Source of the DNA: Phocaeicola intestinalis
GTDB taxonomy: Bacteria; Bacteroidota; Bacteroidia; Bacteroidales; Bacteroidaceae
Reading direction: 5' to 3'
NCBI RefSeq assembly: GCF_014837065.1
Contig: NZ_JACSPP010000001.1
Coordinates: forward strand, 100,078-164,077
Length of the DNA stretch: 64,000 nucleotides
Shown here: positions 34,914 to 43,256 of the stretch, piece after piece
Numbering within the stretch: the first letter of the stretch is position 1
How the letters are laid out: the number at the start of each line of letters is the position of its first letter
The notes under the pieces: generated by a model
Database searches by the model: none
Seen by the model: only the letters and a program-made list of their open reading frames with translations
What the model was told of the DNA's origin: nothing
Made by a program: the position numbers and the translations under genes

Positions 34914-36434
34914 TTACTCTCCTTTCGGGGAAGGGAAAGAAGGAACACTTATACTAGGATTAGAGAATGGAGTAGAAACTTGAATATCCGGAAAACTTGG
35001 AACAGGCTTGCTGATACCAATCTTCACCCCTTTCTTTCCCATATCCTTTACTGTATAGCCTTCTCCTTCCAGTTTCATCCTGAAGTTGGCTCTTGTTTCC
35101 ATAATCAACCTGTTATCCTCACAATACCGCTTATATTCATTGTAAAGTGCCATTATACCCTGTTCTACCTGAGAGTCTGGCTTATACTGATAATATTCAA
35201 GATACATTGCCACACTGTCCGTAGTTTCTTTATATTCCTGTTCCAGTGCTTCTATGACAGGGGACTTGCTGAGCTTCTTACCGTTTGTTATCAACCTTTT
35301 CAAACCTTTCACGGCCCAAAGCAATATTCCCGGCAGTTCAGAACAGAGCTTTCTTGAAAGTTCAGGGTCTGCTTTCTTTGGATCTATCTTCTGTTTGAAC
35401 GGGATGATCAGCAGCCTTCTTCTGAAGCCATAGGAAGTGTCTCCGCTCGTAGGAAGGGAATTGCAGTTGAAGGCCATCCTCGCATAGTTCCTTATGATTT
35501 CCGGTTCTTTATAAGGCCTTCTTGATTCGGTAGGCTCACCGCTTGCCAGCTGTTTGAAGATCCCGTTGGAAAATATCTTCCCGTTGAAATCGCTGCTATA
35601 GTTCAGGAGCTTGTTCTTGATCATAGCCCTTGTATAGCCGTTTTCGTTACATAAGGAGTTTATGTTGTAAGTGCAGACATTATCATTGCCCAAGAGAGCC
35701 ATGATGACCTCGAAGAATACACTCTTACCATTGAAACCGCTCCCTACGCAACAAAGCACCTTCTCCAGTTTTATGGAATTACAGAGGCAACTTCCGACAA
35801 ATTCCTGCAACACCGCTTGAACGTCCTTTTCCGGAAGCACCTCATCAAGAAACTTCTGGAACATAGGGTATTGGGCATTCGGATCATATCCATAAGGAAG
35901 CACATAAAAGAAAAAATCTTCCGGCTTATGTTTTTCTTCCTTTACGTTTCCCTTGTCATCAATGGACAAGGTCAGATTCTTGAGATTTATCTTGGTAAGT
36001 TCCGAATCCTGCTGCATGGACTGGTAGAGTGAATACCGTGCCTGTTCATAGATTTTGCTCACTACCTTCACATTTTTTGAGGAATATTTGTCTGTACCCA
36101 TTTTCTGCAATGCCTTTCCAAAGAAATGCTCCAGATCCAGTTCGGTCACGGATTCCCAATATTCCTTATTATACAGGTAGGCAGTCCTGTCCTGATTAAA
36201 GGCGATCCCATAACCTAGCTTCTCTGTTACAGCCCTCACTTCCTCCACTGTAACTATTGCTTTAATTTCATCGTTCAGCTGAATGGAACCGATCTTCTCT
36301 TGAATCACGTTCCTCATCAGTTCATCCTTTTCTTTGCCTAACCTTCCATAAAGGTCGGCAGCGTAAACCGACTTCAAATCCTTCTTGGAAAGATTGTCGA
36401 TTATTTCCTTCAATATATCTTTCTGTTTGTTCAT
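34914..36434 (-). CDS. D5/P4-type SF3 helicase, long paralog
   Basis: This 506-residue protein has the N-terminal region of phage/plasmid primase-helicases, the FFYVLPYGYDPNAQYPMFQKFLDEVLP segment, Walker A GSGFNGKSVFFEVI near residue 236, and the downstream NYSSDFNGK, FKQLASGE and FNCNSLP motifs of SF3 helicases. A C-terminal winged-helix-like portion with NFRMKLEGEGY follows. It would unwind the element's replication fork. A second, shorter paralog is directly upstream on the same strand. Confidence 0.85.
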   Translation of the reverse strand: MNKQKDILKEIIDNLSKKDLKSVYAADLYGRLGKEKDELMRNVIQEKIGSIQLNDEIKAIVTVEEVRAVTEKLGYGIAFNQDRTAYLYNKEYWESVTELDLEHFFGKALQKMGTDKYSSKNVKVVSKIYEQARYSLYQSMQQDSELTKINLKNLTLSIDDKGNVKEEKHKPEDFFFYVLPYGYDPNAQYPMFQKFLDEVLPEKDVQAVLQEFVGSCLCNSIKLEKVLCCVGSGFNGKSVFFEVIMALLGNDNVCTYNINSLCNENGYTRAMIKNKLLNYSSDFNGKIFSNGIFKQLASGEPTESRRPYKEPEIIRNYARMAFNCNSLPTSGDTSYGFRRRLLIIPFKQKIDPKKADPELSRKLCSELPGILLWAVKGLKRLITNGKKLSKSPVIEALEQEYKETTDSVAMYLEYYQYKPDSQVEQGIMALYNEYKRYCEDNRLIMETRANFRMKLEGEGYTVKDMGKKGVKIGISKPVPSFPDIQVSTPFSNPSISVPSFPSPKGE

Positions 36435-36515
36435 TCAATTGATTGTTAAAAAAAATCACGGCCATTAAAATTTAAATAACCCGTGGTATTCATCTTTCTG
36501 CTGTTGTGTTATAAA

Positions 36516-37682
36516 TTATGACGCTTCAAAGAATGGCGGAAGCAACAAGAGATGTTTCTTCCTGTTTCCTCTTGACCTGTATTCTTCCAAGGCTCTGTTC
36601 ATCATAGGGGATTCTGTAAACTTCTTGTTCATCACCAGCCTTTTCCTTCCTTCCAATACCCAGTTCATGATTCCCGGCAATTCCGAGGCTATGATTTTCT
36701 TGGATAATTCAGGGTCAATCCTTGCCTTAGGTATCTGAATTTTGAAGGGAGCTATTAAAAAGCGTCTGTAGAAACCGTTGGATATGTCGTTAGTCCTGGG
36801 CAGCTCATTCAGACAGAACAGCATCTTGGCATATTCATCCGTAGTGATGACATCCTTATAGAGCGTCTTCATGCTGATAGGCTCCCGGCTTGCTAACCTC
36901 TTGAACAAATCCCCTGCAAAAGCGTTTGGGGCTACATCAGAACAGGTATTCAGCAATTTCCCCGATAAGTTCGCCCTGCTGTTGGCTCCATACTCGCCGC
37001 AAAGGTCTGAGAGTGATTCATGCGATACGTTGTCTTTCCCTACCAGAGCCTCGATTATCTCTACAAACACCGATTTCCCGTTGCATCCGCTCCCATAGAG
37101 GAACAATACTTTTTCCAGTTTAAGCTCCGGAATGAATAGCCAGCCGATATATTCCGCCAATACATCCTGTGCTTTTTTCTCCGGCATCACCTCATCCAGA
37201 TACCTCCTGAACATTGGACAATCGGCTACAGGGTCATATCCGTAAGGGAGAACATACCTGAAATAATCCTTCCAATCGTGCCTTGCCAGTCCCATCGTAT
37301 TCAGATTCAGTGTGCCGTTCTGAAAATTGATTTTATCCACAGCCTGTTTCACATTCAATATCATGGCTGTATAAGGAAGTTGTGAAACTAATCCGTTGAT
37401 GATATCTTTCTTTGAAGCTGCCACAGAATCACCGCACAGTTTTCCGTATGCGTACTTGATGAAAACCTTGATGGTGTGGCTGTCAACGTTTTCCCAATTG
37501 GTTCCGGTAAAAAGAAACATTTCCTCATTAATGGAAACGAAAGGATAGCCTGTGTTCTGTGCCGCCTGACAGATTTCATAACAAATCTCGTGATACCCCC
37601 TCTTGTTTTTGGGGTCAAAATCCGGTTTGGGCTGTATCGTATTAATGATACTGGCTAAGATATTTTCTATCGTTTTTTTCAT
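36516..37682 (-). CDS. D5/P4-type SF3 helicase, short paralog
   Basis: 388 residues, similar along its length to the long paralog: RYVLPYGYDPVADCPMFRRYLDEVMPE, Walker A GSGCNGKSVFVEIIEALVG near 208, FKRLASREPI, and LFCLNELPRT. It ends with EEYRSRGNRKKHLLLLPPFFEAS, where the long paralog continues for about 80 more residues. The C-terminal DNA-binding part is therefore missing, possibly through a frameshift or deletion near 36580. Whether both proteins act as one mixed ring is unknown. Confidence 0.8.
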   Translation of the reverse strand: MKKTIENILASIINTIQPKPDFDPKNKRGYHEICYEICQAAQNTGYPFVSINEEMFLFTGTNWENVDSHTIKVFIKYAYGKLCGDSVAASKKDIINGLVSQLPYTAMILNVKQAVDKINFQNGTLNLNTMGLARHDWKDYFRYVLPYGYDPVADCPMFRRYLDEVMPEKKAQDVLAEYIGWLFIPELKLEKVLFLYGSGCNGKSVFVEIIEALVGKDNVSHESLSDLCGEYGANSRANLSGKLLNTCSDVAPNAFAGDLFKRLASREPISMKTLYKDVITTDEYAKMLFCLNELPRTNDISNGFYRRFLIAPFKIQIPKARIDPELSKKIIASELPGIMNWVLEGRKRLVMNKKFTESPMMNRALEEYRSRGNRKKHLLLLPPFFEAS

Positions 37683-37786
37683 ATTTGTTTTTGAGGGATA
37701 AATAGAGCCACAGCCACAAAAGCAACTACCGTGGCTCTATTGATGTTAAGTCATTATAGTCGATTCAGCTAATTCATATACTGACT

Positions 37787-38380
37787 TCAGGATTGTACTG
37801 AACCGTAGAAGAAGTAATACCCGTCAAATTTGTAACCAAAAGTACTCATCCAGTCTGTCATTAACTTGATCTCATTACCCTCTCTTTTCCATAGTATTGG
37901 AGGAGTCTGGCAAAATCTTACGGCGGTGAAAAACTGCTCCAAAGGACAATTCTTCTCAAAATAGGATGCAAAAAAGACAGGGATATAAATCATATCCCAC
38001 GGATGCTCAGGATCAGGCATCCAGCCCAACGTCACTTCTATAACCCACCTGTCCATGATTTTCACGTAAAAATCCTTGGTCAATACAGCTCTGTTCAAGA
38101 GTGATTCATTATAGCTCCCGTCAAGGACTTCCATTGGCCAAATGATAATGTTATAGCCATTGGACAGTTGGATCTTATCGGTATCAAACTCCGTGTAACC
38201 GTCTTTCGGTTTATTCTCTAAATAACTGTTACACCGTTTTGCAATTTCACTCCATGCTTCCTGTCGGATTGCCGGAAGGTCAGCCTGAATATCTCTACAA
38301 ATCTCTCCTAATGTTTCATAGGTCTTGAATACAGAATCGTCTACTAATTCCCCATTCTCATTAAAAATAAATTCTTCCAT
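37787..38380 (-). CDS. hypothetical protein, 197 residues
   Basis: A soluble protein with an acidic start (EEFIFNENGELVDD), a helical first half and an aromatic C-terminus (FGYKFDGYYFFYGS). It lies in the minus-strand run between the radical SAM gene and the helicases. No family is recognised. Confidence 0.6.
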   Translation of the reverse strand: MEEFIFNENGELVDDSVFKTYETLGEICRDIQADLPAIRQEAWSEIAKRCNSYLENKPKDGYTEFDTDKIQLSNGYNIIIWPMEVLDGSYNESLLNRAVLTKDFYVKIMDRWVIEVTLGWMPDPEHPWDMIYIPVFFASYFEKNCPLEQFFTAVRFCQTPPILWKREGNEIKLMTDWMSTFGYKFDGYYFFYGSVQS

Positions 38381-38507
38381 ATCATTTTTTATTTAATGTT
38401 AATTCAATTATATGCGTCATATATGCTACAAAAGTCGAAAGCCGGCTCAATGATACTTGTTTAATAATTCTATTTACATTCATCTTTGTTAAAATGTTTT
38501 AGACGAG

Positions 38508-38548
38508 AGTACAGCCTCAGTAAGGGCTGTAGCTCTCTTGGTTAAACT
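38508..38548 (-). repeat. stem-loop repeat, copy 2
   Basis: The segment contains TACAGCC and GGCTGTA arms around a short loop, extended by AGAG/CTCT with one bulged base. It is nearly identical to the element at 39370-39411. It lies in the gap downstream of the radical SAM gene in the transcript. Confidence 0.7.
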
Positions 38549-38555
38549 CAGTCGA

Positions 38556-39350
38556 TCACTTGAATATGTTGTAATTCCTTTCAACAAAATTCCGGGGGAG
38601 CATATTCCTGTCTATTCCCAAAAAACTGACCAGTGAGTCTTTTAGGTATATCTTAGGTTGTCCCGGGAGCCGTTTCAAGCCTTTTAGGAATTTTCGTCCC
38701 TTTTTCAGGTCATACTTCACACCGCCTCCCGACATCAGACCGATTTTATAGAAATCACAGCAATCCAAAGTCTCAGTTATCATCTTCATGGTGGATTTGA
38801 AGTCAATGATTGGCTCATCACTTTCAAAAGTCCTGTAGCCCAAGGAATGCAGTTTTCTCATGCTTTCAATTCGCTTTTCATTGCTTGGCGCTCCGGGTTC
38901 CCATTCATTGTGACCGGTCAGGGTGACTCCGAAAGCTACGTGTTCCTTCAATGCACTTACCGACCCATTGAAAAGGTTGAAAAATGAGTCCTCGAATCCT
39001 CCGTACTTGGTCAGCAGTTTTACGTTCACACTATTTTTGATACATATCTCGACAACTTTCACTGTCAGTCCTATAGTTTCAGGGATGAGAGGATCGGTCG
39101 TGAAGCTCATAGACAGTCCATATTTTTGTAAGTATGGAAGGCACTCGGACAATTCTTTCTGGAAAACATTAACCACATCATTTTCATCCTTGAAATATCC
39201 CTTCAATGTGGGAACGGTACCCCAATACCCGGACATATGGGAACGCTTGAGGTAACAGTACACACAATTGTTGGAGCAACCTGTATAAAGATTGCAACTG
39301 TACATACTACATTCGCTAGCCTTACCTTTAGGCTTATACATTGTTTCCAT
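38556..39350 (-). CDS. radical SAM protein (SPL-like)
   Basis: From the ATG at 39350 the protein has 264 residues. It has the CxxxCxxC iron-sulfur cluster motif in CSNNCVYC near residue 19, preceded by NLYTGC as in spore photoproduct lyase-like and other small radical SAM proteins. Further landmarks are SFTTDPLIPET and the ESDEPIIDF segment. The open frame extends upstream to 39413, but that part covers a stem-loop repeat and is probably leader. Its substrate is unknown. It is an odd companion for replication genes. Confidence 0.8.
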   Translation of the reverse strand: METMYKPKGKASECSMYSCNLYTGCSNNCVYCYLKRSHMSGYWGTVPTLKGYFKDENDVVNVFQKELSECLPYLQKYGLSMSFTTDPLIPETIGLTVKVVEICIKNSVNVKLLTKYGGFEDSFFNLFNGSVSALKEHVAFGVTLTGHNEWEPGAPSNEKRIESMRKLHSLGYRTFESDEPIIDFKSTMKMITETLDCCDFYKIGLMSGGGVKYDLKKGRKFLKGLKRLPGQPKIYLKDSLVSFLGIDRNMLPRNFVERNYNIFK

Positions 39351-39369
39351 ATTAATTTGAAAATTTAAG

Positions 39370-39411
39370 GAGGTACAGCCTCCGTAAAGGCTGTAGCTCT
39401 CTTTATTAAAC
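39370..39411 (-). repeat. stem-loop repeat, copy 1
   Basis: TACAGCCT and AGGCTGTA arms enclose a 6-base loop, followed on the plus strand by GCTCTCTT and a TTAAAC tail that copy 2 also shows. It forms the leader of the radical SAM gene. Confidence 0.7.
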
Positions 39412-39418
39412 ACTCATT

Positions 39419-39769
39419 TCAATAATACCATTTTCTCCCTTTGGGGAATTCCGAAACCACCTTCACCCAGACATCCTCAAAACAAGATGAATCCTGTTGC
39501 AGGGCGAAGTAAAGGTTCAAGTCACCGATTATGACCAGTTTCCTGTCAAGGTCAGGGTCAAGCAGAGTTAGTGAAGTCCCGTTGTCATCCACGGCTGTAT
39601 ACCCTCTTTCAAGGAACAGCCTGGCAGGAATAACCTTCAACTGTATTCTCTCCGTTGTTACCTTCAATGCACTGAGGTAACTTCCCAATTTCCCCGCATC
39701 CAGTTTCACTTGTCCGGGGAGGCAGAGCACATAGCCATCCGATGTTAACTTTGCATAAGGTGTAATCAT
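39419..39769 (-). CDS. hypothetical protein, 116 residues
   Basis: A beta-rich small protein (PYAKLTSDGYVLCLPGQVKLD). Its start overlaps the end of the ParB-like gene by 4 bp, so the two are translationally coupled. No family is recognised; a role beside the ParB-like protein is inferred from coupling only. Confidence 0.6.
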   Translation of the reverse strand: MITPYAKLTSDGYVLCLPGQVKLDAGKLGSYLSALKVTTERIQLKVIPARLFLERGYTAVDDNGTSLTLLDPDLDRKLVIIGDLNLYFALQQDSSCFEDVWVKVVSEFPKGRKWYY

Positions 39770-40917
39770 AGGCCTTGGACTTTAAAGGATTCCCTGAACT
39801 CTTCATAAGGGTGAGCATCTGCAAAAGCCCTGAAAGATTTCTCGAACTGTTCTTTTACAAACTCCTCCTTCTTCTTTCCCTCGCCCCTTTTGTAATCAGC
39901 GGGAGCGACCATCTCGGAGATCTCATCCCCGGTAAGAGCCTTCAGGAACGCTTTGATATAAGCGGTAGCTTCCTTCTTGCTCAGGTCTTCACAGATGGCA
40001 TTCCACTTGGCGATTATCATTTCAGGGACGGTCTTGTTTTTCAAGGCCTCCTCATTCTTGCCGGAGAAAACTTTCCTGGCTTCTTGATGAATATCCATGC
40101 CATACTCTGAATTCTCGTATTCCAGATTGATGTCAGGTTTGTTCATGGCCTTCACCAGCAGGGACTTTCTGATAATCCCTTTCAGCAAAGTCCCCCATTC
40201 ACAGGCAGCGGTAAAGTTATACCCCCTTTGTTCAAGCGATTGGATATATGCCAATGCCTTTTCCACCTCAGGCTTCAAGCCGACTCCTCTCAAGCCGCTA
40301 ATGAAATCGCTGTTGGTCCATGTGAATACTTTCAGGTTGATGACCTGAAGCATCTTGGTAAGACCCACCCAATGTAGGGGAAAGTAAGCGTAAACATTCG
40401 ACAACACCAAACTGGGATATTTCTCCCTGAGCTTTCGGATTGCTAAATACCGGGTCTGACCGTCTATGATAACGACCGTTACACACAATTTATCCTCAGG
40501 TATAGGATTGCCGTTGAAATCTTCTATCTCGTACCCGAAATGTCTGGCTACGGTAGCAGGAATGGCTAGAAGCATAACCAGCATCCCCACGTCCAGAATC
40601 GTTTCAGCTAAGACATTGACAGACTTGTTCTTGGGCTTCCGGTTCATTACAAGTCGTCCCACTACGATTTCACTGGCTTGTTCCGCACCAAACAAATCTA
40701 TTACCGTTACTGCTTCCAACAATAAGGCGGCAAATTGCTTGGGAGACAACAGTTCCAGAATCTGTTTTGTCTCCTTTTCACAGAACTCCTTATCTTCCAA
40801 TGATAAGTCACCTACAATCTCAATAAGAGCCTTTTCTGACACATGCTCCATTACATTGACCACTTGTCGGCCTTCTTGAGGGCTAACTGGGGTGTTACTT
40901 TTCATTTCTTCCTCCAC
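39766..40917 (-). CDS. ParB/Srx-domain protein
   Basis: The 383-residue protein contains the ParB/sulfiredoxin motif in VVIIDGQTRYLAIRKLREKYP near residue 151, where the GxxR segment forms the nucleotide-binding part of ParB-type domains. An N-terminal helical region and a Lys/Glu-rich C-terminus flank it. No ParA is next to it, so a classical partition role is uncertain; stand-alone ParB-like proteins on mobile elements also act as nucleases or CTP switches. The next ATG at 40905 is an alternative start. Confidence 0.65.
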   Translation of the reverse strand: MEEEMKSNTPVSPQEGRQVVNVMEHVSEKALIEIVGDLSLEDKEFCEKETKQILELLSPKQFAALLLEAVTVIDLFGAEQASEIVVGRLVMNRKPKNKSVNVLAETILDVGMLVMLLAIPATVARHFGYEIEDFNGNPIPEDKLCVTVVIIDGQTRYLAIRKLREKYPSLVLSNVYAYFPLHWVGLTKMLQVINLKVFTWTNSDFISGLRGVGLKPEVEKALAYIQSLEQRGYNFTAACEWGTLLKGIIRKSLLVKAMNKPDINLEYENSEYGMDIHQEARKVFSGKNEEALKNKTVPEMIIAKWNAICEDLSKKEATAYIKAFLKALTGDEISEMVAPADYKRGEGKKKEEFVKEQFEKSFRAFADAHPYEEFRESFKVQGL

Positions 40918-41279
40918 ATTTGGTTAATTTGTTGGTTTGACTTAAATTTTTCATACTTCCCTTTCCGATTGCTAAGACGCAGTTTCTCCAAGATCTTATG
41001 GGTATCAAAGATCACAGTCTTTCCGCTCTGATAGACACAATCGTCAATCTCACCTGATTCTTTCCAGCGTGAGACCGTAGATTGTGATATACCGAGTACT
41101 CTAGCCACATCCTTGATTCCTGTTACCAGTGGCGGTATATCAGGAAAACCTTTAAGTTGCTCGGCTGCAATCTCCTGTTTTGCACTTATCGGATTTACTT
41201 GATAAAGCAATTCCAATAATTCTTTCCCGGTCATGTCAACAAGTCGCTGACTTGTTAACATTTTGATTTCTTTTTGCAT
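40902..41279 (-). CDS. DUF3853 family helix-turn-helix protein
   Basis: 125 residues (119 if the start is the ATG at 41261). It resembles the DUF3853 proteins of Bacteroidales elements, with a DNA-binding motif GIKDVARVLGISQSTVSRWKESGEID near residue 55 in the style of excisionase/MerR-like folds. Its location two genes from the integrase makes a role in excision or regulation plausible. Its end overlaps the ParB-like start region. Confidence 0.75.
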   Translation of the reverse strand: MQKEIKMLTSQRLVDMTGKELLELLYQVNPISAKQEIAAEQLKGFPDIPPLVTGIKDVARVLGISQSTVSRWKESGEIDDCVYQSGKTVIFDTHKILEKLRLSNRKGKYEKFKSNQQINQMWRKK

Positions 41280-41343
41280 TATTGTTACTTATAATTTATA
41301 AAATTAATCCTTCCGGAATGGATTCATGGTGCAAAGATATAAG

Positions 41344-41382
41344 CAAAAAAATAAGGTAACTAAACTTTTAGTCACCTTATTT
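41344..41382 (-). terminator. intrinsic terminator, minus strand
   Basis: AATAAGGTAACT at 41350-41361 pairs with AGTCACCTTATT at 41371-41382 (11 of 12 pairs). On the minus strand it is followed by a run of T, so it would end the transcript of the gene at 41436-43175. Confidence 0.7.
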
Positions 41383-41435
41383 TCAGTTGGTTATATTAGG
41401 ATATAGTTACTTATACTCAATTATATTAGGTTATA

Positions 41436-43175
41436 TCACCATGTATTTTTTTCTTTGATATATTTCAATGTGTCTTCTATAAACTTATCAATCTCCTCCT
41501 TTGTATCATCTGACAAATTTCTAATATTAGTAGTAGTATTTTCTTTTAGTTTAAGTGTTTCCATCCCTGCAATCCTGAAAATATTATCGGCTTTATCCCA
41601 AGTACCACGAGCTAGGGCACTGTCTTTTTTATATAATCTGGTAATAAAGTATTGCAATTCAGGTTTACCTTTCCTCCAAAGTATCTTTTGGCAACTTCCT
41701 TTATCATATTCTTTTGTGTCAGGAGTACAACCTAGCAGATAGCAAAAATCATTTTCACTAGATTCTTGATACTCGTTACTAGTTAAATCATGTAATTTTC
41801 TCAGTACGTCTATTTTTTTGGGTCCGAATATTTTCTTCAGTTCTTTTATTGTTCCTGATTGAGGTAATTTTTCCAGTGCTTCAATCATTTCTGATTGAGA
41901 TAATTCCTTCAGTGCGGGAGGGAATGGCAATGGTATTAATTCATTAGAATTTATTGTCGGGACAGAAATAAGTTCATTATTACTACTATTATCTCTAAGT
42001 AAAGTCCTATTCTGGTACAACGGACTTAACCATTTATCCAAATCATAATCTGAGACGTTTAATTTTTCCCAATTTATAGGCTCTCCTTCATAGAATTGAA
42101 ATTGTGGATCTTGATTATGTTTACGACAATACCATTCGTATTCATACTGCATAATCGGTGCAAGTACGCTTTTCTTTACCGTTTGTAAAAATACCTCTTG
42201 AAATCTTAAAGGCAATTTTCTGTCTAACAAAGAAAAGCAGAAGTCTATAAAATCAGGAGTATGGCAATAGCAGACGTAATATATAAGCCAATGCAAATCC
42301 AAATAAAATTTAGAATATCCTATTTTACCGAATGCAGATGCAAGGAAAGGAAAGGGATTAGCATAATCTTTATCGTCTCTCTTCATTCGCTCCACAATAT
42401 TCTTGTTTAACCGCATAAACGAGACACGATGTGTCTCACAGAATTCATCCCAATTTTTAAAATAAAGTCGGTATTGCTCTATTCTTTCTCTAAATATTGA
42501 GTTATAATTATTCCCTAAATATTTAGCGGCTATTAAAAACGGAGGAATCCGTCTGTAGTCAACTCTAAGCAATTTGTCTAATATCTCATTCCTAAACAAA
42601 TAATAACCAGATAGAACGACTAGGAAATTCAATTTATCACCACCGAAAGCATATTGTTTTTCCCATATTATTTTTTCATTCTGCAATGTTTCCTCTTCAA
42701 AGTTCGTTAATTCAATAACTCTTGCAATCAATTCTGATGGTGATTTAACTTTAATTCGGTGTAAAAAAAAATCAATATCAGGCAGGTGCTTCATTCCATA
42801 TTGAAGACAAACAATAAAAAAAGCCTCTCTTAATGAGGCGAAATACTTTTCTAATTTGTTCAACGATTCAACAGAATTAGTATATAGATATTCAAAATCA
42901 AAATTTTCTTGTTCATTGGATTTATTGCAAGTATTAAACTCATCTACATGTGTTGTATAGGACCTAATATCGCCTAATATTGCGTTAAATTCTTTCATTA
43001 TTTCTCGTGATGTGGGCCTCTTATTAGCATAATTAACCAATATATCCCGAATGTGCATTACAAATATTATCTCAATATCCATGAGGGAAGATTCTGAAGC
43101 GATTTTTGAAATATCTGTATCACTTAGATCTTGTAAGACTCTTAAAACTTCTTTATTGTATTCATTATTAATCAT
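41436..43175 (-). CDS. hypothetical protein, 579 residues
   Basis: A large, mainly helical protein without recognised catalytic motifs. The N-terminal 380 residues are rich in Phe, Tyr and Leu (FLHRIKVKSPSELIARVIEL; FYLDLHWLIYYVCYC). A short pair of imitating segments follows near 405-440 (LPFPPALKELSQSEMIEALEKLPQSGTIKELKK). The C-terminus has KGKPELQYFITRLYKKDSALARGTWDKADNIF. It lies between the integrase and DUF3853 and has its own terminator. Some Bacteroidales integrases are accompanied by such proteins, but I can assign no job. Confidence 0.6.
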   Translation of the reverse strand: MINNEYNKEVLRVLQDLSDTDISKIASESSLMDIEIIFVMHIRDILVNYANKRPTSREIMKEFNAILGDIRSYTTHVDEFNTCNKSNEQENFDFEYLYTNSVESLNKLEKYFASLREAFFIVCLQYGMKHLPDIDFFLHRIKVKSPSELIARVIELTNFEEETLQNEKIIWEKQYAFGGDKLNFLVVLSGYYLFRNEILDKLLRVDYRRIPPFLIAAKYLGNNYNSIFRERIEQYRLYFKNWDEFCETHRVSFMRLNKNIVERMKRDDKDYANPFPFLASAFGKIGYSKFYLDLHWLIYYVCYCHTPDFIDFCFSLLDRKLPLRFQEVFLQTVKKSVLAPIMQYEYEWYCRKHNQDPQFQFYEGEPINWEKLNVSDYDLDKWLSPLYQNRTLLRDNSSNNELISVPTINSNELIPLPFPPALKELSQSEMIEALEKLPQSGTIKELKKIFGPKKIDVLRKLHDLTSNEYQESSENDFCYLLGCTPDTKEYDKGSCQKILWRKGKPELQYFITRLYKKDSALARGTWDKADNIFRIAGMETLKLKENTTTNIRNLSDDTKEEIDKFIEDTLKYIKEKNTW

Positions 43176-43199
43176 AGGAAAAACGTGTTAGATAAACAA

Positions 43200-43236
43200 A
43201 GCAGCACCCCAAACCGATAATGTCTAAGATGCTGCT
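43200..43236 (-). terminator. hairpin after the integrase gene
   Basis: AGCAGCA at 43200-43206 pairs with TGCTGCT at 43230-43236; on the minus strand TTTGTTT follows. It lies 20 bp past the integrase stop. Confidence 0.6.
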
Positions 43237-43256
43237 CAAAATTAAGAAAAATCCGC

